A DNA stretch of 64,000 bases from Smallanthus sonchifolius. Taxonomy: Eukaryota > Streptophyta > Magnoliopsida > Asterales > Asteraceae. Below are positions 34,222 through 44,754 of the stretch, piece by piece (position 1 is the stretch's first letter; each line of letters begins with the position of its first letter). A model generated the notes under the pieces. That model made no database searches. It saw only the letters and a program-made list of their open reading frames with translations, and was not told where the DNA came from. The stretch is taken from the NCBI GenBank assembly GCA_023525975.1, contig JAKNSE010000037.1:7918501-7982500 (forward strand), read 5' to 3'. Made by a program: the position numbers and the translations under genes.

Positions 34222-34728
34222 ATGGTTGGAAAGGGCAAAGGTCCTAGTTTTCTTTGGAAATTCGCTCCTGCTAATTATTTTGAACGTAAAACGAATGAAA
34301 CAACTATAGAACTTAATGAGGAGACTGAAAGTTCTATTTTCATAAGTGTCAGAGAAATAGGACACCCTAGTGTTCCTTATAATCCTTCTATAAGTTTTCA
34401 TTCTGATCCTACTGCTGTAAGCTATAACATCACTCCTCCTTATTCTCAAAGTTTTCATGAGAAGTACGTCAAAATTCCTTATGAAAATAAATATGATCCT
34501 GAAGAAAAAGAGCATGCTGATTCCAATATACCCTATGTTCCTTACTATGAGACGATTCCTATTCCTGCTCCGCATATAAATGAGAATGCATCGGGAAGTG
34601 AAAGAGAACAAATGTTGCTAAATCGAATAGCTGAACTAGAAAGAGAAAAGGCTGAAGTTGAAGCCCGGAATGCCTTATTAGTTCAAGCTCTTAAAGAAAA
34701 GAATTTTAGAAAGTTTCAGAAACAATGA
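34222..34728 (+). CDS. Leader ORF of element B (unknown accessory protein)
   Basis: 168 codons from ATG 34222 (MVGKGKGPSFLWKF). Low in known motifs: Pro/Tyr/Ser-rich middle, then a Glu/Lys-rich helix that reads as a coiled coil (MLLNRIAELEREKAEVEARN near the C-terminus). It sits just upstream of gag (ATG 34810), separated by 81 bp that include AATAAA, the same position as the leader ORF of element C. It is the only long frame of B without stops. Not recognised; function unknown. Confidence 0.5.
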   Translation: MVGKGKGPSFLWKFAPANYFERKTNETTIELNEETESSIFISVREIGHPSVPYNPSISFHSDPTAVSYNITPPYSQSFHEKYVKIPYENKYDPEEKEHADSNIPYVPYYETIPIPAPHINENASGSEREQMLLNRIAELEREKAEVEARNALLVQALKEKNFRKFQKQ

Positions 34729-34809
34729 TTTTTATATATGTATTTCTTCTTGTAAATATTTTATCAATAAAAAATTGCATTTTAATTCAAATATTGTCTT
34801 CTTGATAGC

Positions 34810-36041
34810 ATGTCGAAACAAACTGGACTTTCTCAAAATACTAGAGGCAAGAAAAAGCAAGCAGTGATTGATAATGCTGCTGAAAATAACGAGTCTCAAA
34901 AATAACTACAAAAGATGATCACGAAAGGAATCAAGGATTCTCTTCCGATAATTTTACAGAGCTTGAAAAGAGACAAGCTAACAGAATATATGTTCAACCT
35001 TCGATTACCCAATCTGTTCATTCTCGACAAACTCGAACAGTCACTCAATCGAAACCTATCACTCTTGAACCAAAGGGCTCTATTTCTCATAAATCTAAAA
35101 AGACTAAAAGGGAAGAATATTACCATAACTCCTCTGAAGACGAGATTATGGGTAATAACTATGGTCACATAAAAAATAAGAGTAAGGTAGTTAGTTGTAC
35201 TTATTAAATTTTTCAAGATTGCAAACCTTTCAATTTCTCTAGAAAGGAAGGAGGAATTGCCACACTAAGGTGGATTGAGAAGACTGTACTTGCAATCAGC
35301 AAATGTGCTGAGGAGGACAAGGTTTTGTATGCCTCTAATTTATTCAAAGATCAAGCTATTGAATGGTGGAATAACATTGTTGTTGTTAAAGGCAGAGATG
35401 CAGCCTATGCAATGGGCTGGAGTGCCTTTAAAACAAGGGTCGAGAAGAAATATGTTCCCCAGAATGAACGGGAACAAATTGAAGGAAAATTTCTGAGTCT
35501 AAGGATGATCGGAACAAATCATCAGGAGTATGCTACTAAACTCCTGAAATATGCTCGAATCGTTCCTCATCTTGCTACCCCTGAGTCCAGTCTAATCAAG
35601 CGTTATATTTGGGGTTTGATTGGAGAGATCTGTGATATGGTAAAGGTCGCAAATTGTGAAAATCTTGATGATGCCATGGATCTGGGGGCATCATTAACAA
35701 CTAGCTTGATTAGAAATCAAGAAGAAGGAAAGAATAGGAAGGAGATAGCTGGGCAAGGCCCAAGTGGATCCAAGAAATCCAACTTTACTCCTCGAAATAA
35801 CAACTCTTCTATTCCTGAGTGTCCAAAGTGCTGAAGGAGGCACTTGGGACAATGTCGATCTGGACCTTATTGTAGTTTCTGCAAAATGACTGGACACAAA
35901 ACAGAAGATTGTTATAAAAAGAAATCAATTACTTGTTTTGGTTGTGGCGAAGCTGATCACATCAAAACTAATTGTCCTAAGTTGAAGAAGACAGACGGGA
36001 CATGTCCTAAACCTGCAAATGTAGTGAAGAAGAATGCGTGA
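34810..36041 (+). pseudogene. gag: Element B gag (broken)
   Basis: It opens MSKQTGLSQNTRGKKKQ at 34810 with a stop at 34903, further stops and a frame change to about 35210. The Gag core follows in one frame to 35834: FSRKEGGIATLRWIEK (as in element C), EWWNNIVVVKG, and YVPQNEREQIEGKFLSLRM. Three CCHC-like knuckles lie at 35818-35985 (CPKC..., CSFCKMTGHKTEDC, CFGCGEADHIKTNC), the first with a stop inside. A stop at 36039 separates it from protease. Confidence 0.8.
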
Positions 36042-36069
36042 GCATTTGTTCTTAACACTCATGAAGCAG

Positions 36070-37470
36070 CAGTACATTTCTTGTTGATGATATTTATGCT
36101 CGAGTTTTATTTGACTCTGGTGCAAACCAAAGTTTTATAGATGATAGATCCTGTAGACTGTTAAATAAAACTCTAGTTAAATTAGACAAGAAATACGTGC
36201 TAGAGATTTCCAACGGTGACCTCGTACAAATTTCTGAAATCCTCGATGATTGCCATATCACATTATCAGGACATGTTATACTCGCAAAACTGTTGCCAAT
36301 GACTTTGGCAGGTTTTGACATTGTCTTAGGAATGGATTGGTTAGCCTCTAACCAAGCCCGTATCCTATGTGATAAGAAGACTATAGAACTTTGTTCGCCG
36401 AAAGGCAATATTCTTACGATAAATGGCGATAAGTTATCCAACTCTGTTGGAATAATTTCTATGCTAAAAGCCACCAAGTACTTAAGAAAAGGATGCTTAG
36501 CATACCTTGTTTCTGTAACTAACGACACTAAGATGAAGATTGAAGATGTGCCCGGAATTCCCCCTAAGAGAGAAGTGAAATTCAGAATTAATCTTGTACC
36601 CGGTACGGCACCTATTGCTAACGCCCCGTACAGATTAGCTCCAAACGAAATGGCAGAATTAAAGAAGCAATTAGACGAATTACTAGAGAAAGGATTCATA
36701 AAACCAAGCCTATCACCTTGGGGAGCTCCAGTTTTATTCGTTCAAAAGAAAGATGGATCAATGCGTATGTGTATCGATTATCGCGAGCTAAATAAAGTTA
36801 TGATAAATAATCGTTATCCACTCCCTCGAATCGATGATCTTTTCGATCAACTCTAAGGAGCCCCTTTTTTTTCCAAAATCGATCTTCGTTCTGGTTATCA
36901 TCAATTGAAAGTCCAGGAAGAGGACATTCCTAAAACTGCTTTCAGAACTCGATATGGTCATTATGAGTTCACGGTAATGCCGTTCGGACTTACTAATGCA
37001 CCAGAAGCATTCATTGATATGATGAATCGAGTCTGTAAACCTTACTTGGGTAAATTCGTTATCATATTTATTGACGATATCCTCATCTATTCCAAAAGTA
37101 AGGAAGATCATGTCAATCATTTGAAAAATTTACTTGGAATCCTGAGAAAATAAAAGTTATACGCTAAGTTCTCAAAATGTGAATTCTGGCTGTCAGAAGT
37201 TCAATTTCTTGGTCATGTCATTAATGCCAATGGTATTCAAGTTGACCCTGTCAAAATTGAAGCCATATCCAAGTGGGAAATCCCGAAGTCACTAACTGAA
37301 GTCCACAGTTTTATCGATTTAGTTGGTTACTATTGAAGATTTATTCAAGATTTCTCTCGGATAGCTGTACCATTAACTTCTCTGACTCGCAAGTCAGTCA
37401 AGTATGAATGGGGTTCTAAACAATCTGAAGCTTTTAAAACTTTGAAACAGAAACTGACTCAAGCATCTAT
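36070..37470 (+). pseudogene. pol: Element B protease and reverse transcriptase (broken)
   Basis: Protease: LFDSGANQSFIDD near 36108-36146 and VLGMDWLAS near 36322. RT: MCIDYRELNK near 36766, a TAA at 36854 where CAA is expected, FYSKIDLRSGYHQ-like sequence near 36866, catalytic IFIDDIL near 37068, TAA at 37150, and TGA at 37336 in YYRRF. The region ends at 37470 where part of the RT/RNase H connection is deleted. Most stops fit C-to-T change. Confidence 0.82.
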
Positions 37471-39267
37471 ACTGTGATGCTTCACACACCGGCTTTGGTT
37501 GTGTGTTAATGAAAGGAAGCAAGGTTATTGCTTATGCTTCTCGTCAATTGAAAACTCATGAAAAGTATTATACGACTCTTGATTTAGAACTGGGCGCAAT
37601 AATGTTTGCGCTAAAATTATGGAGGCACTATCTATACGGAGTCAAATTCACTGTCTTCACTGATCATAAAAGCATGAAGTATATATTCAGTCAGAAGGAA
37701 CTAAATATGAGGCAAAGACGTTGGATGGAAGTCCTAAATGATTACGATTGTGAAATCTGTTATCATGCAGGAAAAGCCAATGTCGTGGCTGATGCACTAA
37801 GCAGAAAGGAGCACGAGAAACCTAAACGAGTTCGTGCCTTAGGACTTGATCTTCAGATCAATCTTATCACTCGTATTAAAGAATCTCAAAAACTTGCTTT
37901 GCAAAAACCCAACCTTTAGACAAAAGGATTGGGAGGTATGATTGATCAGTTGATCAAAGGAGACGATGGAATTCTTAGAATGAATAAGAGAATCTGGGTT
38001 CCTATCTACGGGAATACTCGTGAAGAAATTCTTGAGGAAGCCCATAAATCTAAATACACAATGCATCCTAGAAGAGATAAGATGTATAAAAACCTAAAAA
38101 CCAATTGCTGGTGGATAGGAATTAAAAAGCATATCGCTGTCTATGTTGCAAAGTGTTTAACTTGTTCTCAAGTTAAAGCAGAACATCATAAGCCTTCTGG
38201 CTTGTTACAGCAACTTGAAATTCCAGTCTGGAAATGGGAAATGATAACCATGGACTTTATAACGAAACTTCCCTAAACAAGTCGAGGAAATGATACTATT
38301 TGGGTTATCATTGACAGACTTACTAAGTCTGCTCATTTTCTTCCTTTGAAAGAAACATTCAGTATGGATAAGCTGGAACAATTATACGTTAATTAAATCG
38401 TAACATTACACGGTATGCCATTATCTATCGTGTCAGATAGAGATAGTAGATTTACTTCGCGATTCTAGCAAAGTTTTCAAAAAGCTCTTGGTACCAAATT
38501 GAATCTTAGCACTGCCTACCATCCTTAGACTGACAGGCAGAGTGAAAGAACAATCCAAACTCTTGAAGATATGTTAAGAGCTTGTGTTATTGATCTTGGA
38601 GGAAGTTGGGATGACCACTTACCTCTAATGGAATTCTCTTATAACAATAGTTATCATACAAGTATACAGGCCGCTCCTTTTGAAGCCTTATACGGTTGTA
38701 AGTGTTGAACTCCAATCTATTGGTCTGAAATAGGAGAAAATTAGTTGTCTGGACCCAAAATAGTCTTAGAAACAACTGAGAAAGTTATCCAGATAAAAAA
38801 TAGATTGAAAGTAGCTCGTGATCGTTAAAGGAGTTATGCTGATAAGAGACGAAAGCTGTTAGAATTCAACGTCAGTGATAACGTTCTGTTGAAAGTTTCA
38901 CCATGGAAAGGCGTTGTAAGATTTAGAAAGAAAGGAAAATTAAGTCCTAGATTCGTATGACCATTCAAAATCTTGAAAAGAGTTGGGCCTGTGGCCTATC
39001 AACTCAAACTACCAGATGAAATGAATGGAGTACACGTATTGATGATTGGTAGATGAATCTATAGTAATGCCCCTACAAGATGTAGAGGTAGAAGAAAGAT
39101 TAAGATTTATGGAACAACCTTTGCAAATCGAGGACAGGCAGGAAAAGAGATTGAAAAGAAAGAAATTGATGATTGTAAAAGTGAAATGGAACTCCAGGCG
39201 TGGACCTAAGTACACATGGGAACTAGAGTCGGAAATGAGAAAGAAATATCCACACCTGTTTGAATAA
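37471..39267 (+). pseudogene. Element B RNase H, integrase and chromodomain-like tail (broken)
   Basis: RNase H from the deletion point (CDASHTGFGC-like sequence at 37473-37500) through TDHKSMKYIF and HAGKANVVADALSRK. Integrase: HHCC finger with CLTCSQVK intact near 38155; core MDFITKLP near 38250 ending in a stop; VSDRDSRFTS near 38430; HP*TD near 38520 with the Gln codon lost. At least eight stops lie between 37918 and 38960. A small deletion near 39032 removes the FH-NL-KCL segment. The tail KVKWNSRRGPKYTWELESEM ends at 39267, 33 bp before the LTR. Confidence 0.82.
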
Positions 39268-39300
39268 ATCGAGGACGAGTTTAAAACAAGGTGGGGAGGA

Positions 39301-40928
39301 TGTAACACCTGCCTCAAAAATGTCTAAGATTTGACAAAAGTTAAACACTAGGAACCATAAGTGTAAATACACCAAAGTTTTAGGTTGGAAATAAAAGAAA
39401 TTAAGTTGATATAGGACCGACATTGATTACCATATCGGTCCGAAATAAAACTAAGCTGTGATATCGGACCGAATCTGAAGTCAGTCCAATAGCGGACCGA
39501 CATCTACCTTCATATCGGTTCTAATAGAATTAAGGTTAGCTAGCGGACCGACATCCATTCTCATATCGGTCCGTAATAAGTTACTAAGTCGGTTATCGGA
39601 CTGACATCGATCCATAACGGTCTGACAACCTCTTCTCAGCCGTAAAATGTGGTGTTGACACGTGTCCACTGACTCAGCACTACTGATGGGACATGGGTCT
39701 GGATATCGGACCGACATGGTCCACATATCGGTCCGATATGCCGCCAAATATGTTCGGTCCAATCAGATGTGGACATCTAGGGCTAACAAGGCTAAGTCGG
39801 ATGTCAGACCGACATCTCCAGCCATATCGGTCAGACATGGACCCTAATGGCAGCCTATAAATAGCTGATCGATTCAGTCGATTTTCCTCATCCCAAACAT
39901 GTTTCCAACTTCTGAATCTCGTTCCAGGTGATCCCTAACCCACTCCCGATGATCCGGTCCAACTCCCGCTCGTTATAGTGCTCGGTTTAAGAAGGAACAC
40001 TCGTAGAAAGGTCGGAACGCTAAAGAAATCAAGTTAAGAAGCTAGACACTAAGCTTTTGACTCTAGAGGCTCATTCCCATAAAAAAAGGTGAATATTTTA
40101 TCTCTTTTAAAACTTGTGTCAAACCTTTTATTTGCAAAAATGACTAAATAAAGGTTAACGAAATAATGCTCAACGTTTTTCTACGAACCAAGCATTCAGG
40201 CCATAGGTATACGTAAACCTTGCATGAGATACACGGGTTACGGGTGAAATTCCCGGATTATGGCTGGTGCTTATCTTATAACAAATCCAGAGGCATAGAC
40301 CTGTCTGCTGTTATAAGATATGACGCTAGTGTATACTGTGGTGTGATTGAACAGGACGGGCCTGCTGAGTGTGTAGATGGAACATGAAGTTGTGATTATG
40401 GAATTAATACTTGCTTGTGCCAAATAATTTTAATGTCAAGATATCGTATTCACCAGCGTTCGCGCTATTGTTTTATTTTCAAAATCTTTTTAAGGTAATG
40501 AATAAATCATGATGAGAAAGGAGTATAGACAGACATAAGATCTGGTCCAGGAAATAAAAGGTTGGAATACACGTAGGATTCTCAGGCCTCGTGTAAAGGG
40601 AAATCCTAAAGAAAGTAGATAGGACCAAGGAAATGATCAACCCTGTGTTGTACTATTTCCAGTGGCTTATGATGTATTTAATTTCAAACTCTGTTTTATA
40701 ATCAAATGAGAAGGGTATTGAAACCCTGTGTTTATAAAGTAAATATAAAACTTTTGTCTTCCAACTGAGTTTTAATATTAACAAATACAACCCTTGGGAT
40801 AGAAAGAATGATGAAACGATCCTTTTGAAAAGACTTTCGCTGTGTTTTACAAAAACTTTGAAATCAAAGAATCAGAGATACCAATCAGGCCCGCACACGT
40901 CTAGGGGTGCCTGAGGCACGATGTGACA
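39301..40928 (+). repeat. 3' LTR of element B (complete)
   Basis: 1628 bp, TGTAACACC...GATGTGACA, preceded by the purine tract AAGGTGGGGAGGA. Palindrome word array 39415-39850 and TATAAATAG at 39855-39863 as in the 5' copy. Followed directly by the target duplication GTAGA. Confidence 0.93.
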
Positions 40929-42223
40929 GTAGAAGTGCTAGAATCCCCATCTATCGCAGACAAAGAGATCAACACAATCACGGGAGAAGAGAATCCAACC
41001 TAGATGACTCCCATCATCCAGTTTGTCACAAATGGGACGCTCCCGGACGATAGAGTTGAAGCAAGGAAGATAAGAACAAAGACGTTGCAATACGAGATGG
41101 AACAGGGATGTTTATACCGAAGGTCCTACCTAGGACCTCTGCTGAGGTGCCTCGATGAATAAACTAAATATGTAATCCGGGAAGTCCACTTCGTCATATG
41201 TGGCATACATGCAGGCCCAAGAATGGTTGTAGCAAAAGCAATGGAAGCGGGGTACTATTGGCCGGGTATGCACAAAAGCGTCGTCAAAGAAACTCAGAAA
41301 TGTGAGAGTTTCCAAAAGCATGCCCTGATGTGCCACCGGCCGCCGAACGAGATGGTCCCTGTCACAGCAGCATGGCCCTTTCAAAAATGGGCAATTGACA
41401 TAGTCGGACCATTCCCAGAGGCCCGGGGAAAGATAAAGTTCTTGATAGTAGCAATTGACTACTTCACTAAGTGGGTGGAGGCAAAAGCTCTAGCATCCAA
41501 CACTTGTATACAAGTGAAGAAATTTGTTTAGGAATGTATTGTTTGTCGGTTTGGTCTACCATTGTTCATCGTAACAGACAATGGCAAACAATTTGCGGAC
41601 AACCCATTCAAGAAATGGTGCACGGATATGATGCAACAGATTTTTACTTCAGTCGCACATCCTCAAGGAAACGGTCAGGTGGAACGGGCTAACCGCAGTA
41701 TTGTGGAGGGCATGAAGACATGCTTAGGAGATGAAGGAAGAAATTGGCTGGAAGAACTACCACATGTGCTTTGGGCGCATCGAACGATGCCAAAGACAAG
41801 TAACGGGGAAAGCCCATTTAGTTTAACTTATGGCATGGGAGTAGTAATACCAGCAGAGATAATCATGCCAACACGTCGTGTCCTCCAGGTCAATGAAATA
41901 GACAATGATTCGGAATTACGGCTGAACCTGAACCTTTTGAAAGAACGACGAATGATAGCGGCAATCCGCGAGGCGAAATACAAAAAGGAGGTTGGAAGAT
42001 ACTACAACTCTAGGGTGCAAAAAAGGTTATTCAAGGAAGGGGAGTATGTGTTCCGAAGTTATGAAGCAAGTAGAGCGGAAGATCAAGGAAAGTTGGGGCC
42101 ACGCTGGGTAGGACCTACCAAGTCAAGGAGGTAGGAAGAAATGGTTCCTACAAGTTGGCTCGTTTGGATGGAAGTGATGTACCACGAACGTGGAATGGAG
42201 CCCAGCTCCGGAAATGTTATATG
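40929..42223 (+). pseudogene. Tat element integrase (broken)
   Basis: It resumes the Tat frame after the insertion of B. The zinc-finger domain is at about 41165-41320 (the first His region is poor; HAGPRMVV, YYWPGMHK and a CESFQKHA-type second pair with one Cys replaced). Core: WAIDIVGPFPEARGK near 41391, a stop at 41529, VTDNGKQFADNPF near 41568, HPQGNGQVERANR near 41661 with the Glu. A C-terminal part runs to about 42223 with a frameshift near 42115. Stops at about 41001 and 41159 also occur. Confidence 0.83.
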
Positions 42224-42349
42224 TAAGAAATGTGTAAGCAGTTATTGTAATCAATTTTGAAAAAAAGGTGTATGCAAACACCAGGGATTACATTCACAAC
42301 CTGTTGTCTTTACTTTTTATGAAATCATGATAATCAAACTATTGCAATC

Positions 42350-42850
42350 TAAGTCTGCCAGCCACGACTGGATAAACAGGTCTTCCTGACCAAGTTCAGG
42401 TTGAAAAATATTTTAAGTCTTCTAGTCACGACTGGACAAACGAGTCAGCTGACCAAGTTCAGGCTGAAAAATAATCTAAGTCCTCTAGCCACGACTGGAC
42501 AGACAGGTCTTCCTGACCAAGTTCAGGTTCAAAAATATTCTAAGTTTTTCAGCCGCGACTAGACAGACGAGTCAGCTGACCAAGTTCAGTCTAAAAAATA
42601 ATTTAAGTCCCCCAGCCACGACTAGGCAGACAGGTCTTCCTAACCAAGTTGAGGTTGAAAACAATTTTGAGTCTTCCAGCCGCGACTTGACAGACTAGTC
42701 AGCTGACCAAGTTCAGGCTAAAAAATAATCTAAGTCCTACGGCCGCAACTGGACAGGCAAGTCACCTGACAAAGTTTAGGTTGAAAAATATTTTAAGTCT
42801 TCGGTCACGACTGGAGAAACGAGTTACCCGACTAAGTTCGGATAGATAAG
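42350..42850 (+). repeat. Tandem repeat of about 63 bp, eight units, in Tat 3' region
   Basis: Units begin AAGTCTTCYAGYCACGACTGG and continue with GGTCTTCCTGACCAAGTTCAGG or GAGTCAGCTGACCAAGTTCAGG, two variants that alternate for much of the array, followed by AAAAATA. The core TCACGACTG also appears in the Tat LTR near 47293. The array lies between integrase and the antisense ORF. Confidence 0.8.
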
Positions 42851-42991
42851 CAAAATTTCAACCATAATAAAGTAAAATAGGGTCTTAAAAAGAGACATTC
42901 CTAAGTTACATAAATTGAAAATTCCATCTAGGGATTATAAGGAACATAAAAGACAAATGTCCACATAGGGACAACGGTTCATAAAGACATA

Positions 42992-44618
42992 TGATGTGTT
43001 GCAAAGCACACATGTATTTTCACTGTGTTTCGTGTCGTTTTTACATAGTTTTATGTTCGTTTTTGTTACGTATTGAGTCGATGTTATGTTTATAGGTGCT
43101 CGTGAGAATAGCAAGTGAAAACCCAAAGAAACCGAGCACGAGAATGAAGCCCAAAGATTAAAAGTCAAAATTCTGAAAATTCAAGTCTCTCGCGATATGC
43201 GAAGACCCGCTGCAATTATTTCACGGTACGCGAAAATCTCTAGAACCGGGCGCGACTATTTTGTCCCTCGTGGTACGCAAGGGACTGGCCTAGTTTTCTC
43301 GCGGTACGCGAGGGGCCTGAGATATCCGAAAAAAGCCCTAATCGACTTTTAAATCTAATTAGGATGCCATGATCATAGAGAGAGATTAGACAGCCGTCAT
43401 AGAGAAGTTTAGAAGGCAATTTTGAGCAAAGGAAGAGGAATTGAACATAAAGATTGAAGCTTTTGATTCCGGGTTTGTCTAATTTAGTTTGTTCGATTTT
43501 AAAGTTTGAATCTTTGTCTTTGTTTTCTATGTTTAAAACCATGGTGGTGTTGATTACTTTTGTTATGGTTGTTTTAGACATGATCTTAGGCTAAAAACTT
43601 AATACTGCCTGGATCTTATGATGATTGCTTGTTAAAGTTGCAGTTTTTATCGGTTTAGGTTGCTTTTGAATGGATTAATGATTTTGTAAACAATCTCGGT
43701 ATGATAATTGTGATGAATATGCATGCTAAATTATGAGTTTATGATTGATTATTGATTCCTTACGTTGATTGTGGTTGTCTGCCAATTTGATTAGCGTATC
43801 TAAGTCATAGATCTTAGGGTTTGTGATTTCGGTGATTTGCTAGACGTAGTGACCATAGGAGTTGTTAATTGACTGCTGATTTGAATTAAGTGTGTGTCCT
43901 AGTTCAATACCCGAGAGGTGAGAATTAGTCGGTTAGTCTTCATCATTAGGAATCCGAGTGTTAACAGTCTGAGAAGGCGTTAGTATAAGGTGTCTAGTGA
44001 TAGTTGCTAGTTGAATCATATTTGTTATCCTGAGATTACCCGATGCATTCTTTGAGTGTATTGGTGACGGTGAGACTGAGAGGTAATCCGTTCATTAGGG
44101 TACTTTATCATAGTTGGAAATACATGAGAAGTGATCCGACAATCTAGTGAGTTTAGTACGCTTTAGGTAACTTAGTTGGTGACACCTTGAGAGTGATTAG
44201 GGATCCACTAGGTCTTCTTTAGTTGTCATCCTTAGAAACCCAGATCCATCTTAGTTTCCAGAACCGGTAGAAGTTGTGCTTTACGAGTAGGATTCCGACC
44301 TAGGTGATATTCTTCCTATTCTTGATTTCATCCTTAGTTCTTTGTCTTGATAGTTGATTTGATCTTGTTTACCGCATTTATTAGAGTAATAGGTAGTGTA
44401 GTAAACCCCCCAATCATCATTCTTTAGTCCGAGTCAGAGTCTAGTACTATTTCATAGTGTCTCTAGGGTTCGATAACTCGGTTTACCGTTAAGCTGTGCT
44501 ACACTCGATAGGTCCACTTGCCTGTAAGTGAAGTTTAGTTCATAGGTTTTCCATTTATTACTTAGGAGTCTAGGTTAGGTTTTATAGTTAGTTTTTATAG
44601 ACCGTCTGGACGACATCA
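42992..44618 (+). repeat. Solo LTR of an Athila-type element
   Basis: A 1627-bp block starts TGATGTGTTG and ends GACGACATCA, flanked by the perfect 5-bp duplication ACATA (42987-42991 and 44619-44623), with no internal region. The ends match those of element A (TGATGT...ACATCA), as does a segment near 44510 (CTCGATAGGTCCACTTGCC), but the rest differs, so it is another family of the same lineage. It probably formed by recombination between two LTRs. Confidence 0.88.
43187..43318 (+). promoter_or_regulatory. CGCG palindrome array in the solo LTR
   Basis: Four words of type YTCGCG-GTA-CGCGAR lie at about 43187-43205, 43219-43236, 43263-43285 and 43295-43315. The last, CTCGCG-GTA-CGCGAG, has perfect 6-bp arms; the third has outer arms GTCCCT/AGGGAC. 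Word structure is nearly the same as in the LTR of element D although the LTRs are otherwise unrelated. Confidence 0.65.
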
Positions 44619-44754
44619 ACATATGTCCACGCAGAGTCAACAAGAAACTAAATATAAACGTCCGCGCAGGGACGACGACAAACTTAACAAACAAACGTCC
44701 ACGTAGGGACAACAGTTCATAAAAATAAGCATCCACAAAGAAACAACACAACTA

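Larger units (their letters stand above)
16500..40928 (+). mobile_element. Chromovirus-like Ty3/gypsy element B, inserted in the Tat element
   Basis: It begins TGTAACACC (16500) and ends TGTGACA (40928), flanked by a perfect 5-bp target duplication GTAGA (16495-16499 and 40929-40933). Its own parts are the truncated 5' LTR (16500-17777), a leader ORF, gag, pol and chromodomain-like tail (about 34098-39267), and a complete 3' LTR (39301-40928). Element D, with C inside it, lies between. The right end of its 5' LTR and its primer-binding site are missing. More than ten stops make it inactive. Confidence 0.9.

Noticed and set aside
34162..34611. 149-codon minus-strand frame opposite the leader ORF of element B
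   Set aside because: No recognisable features; lies exactly opposite a plus-strand frame and reflects its codon bias.
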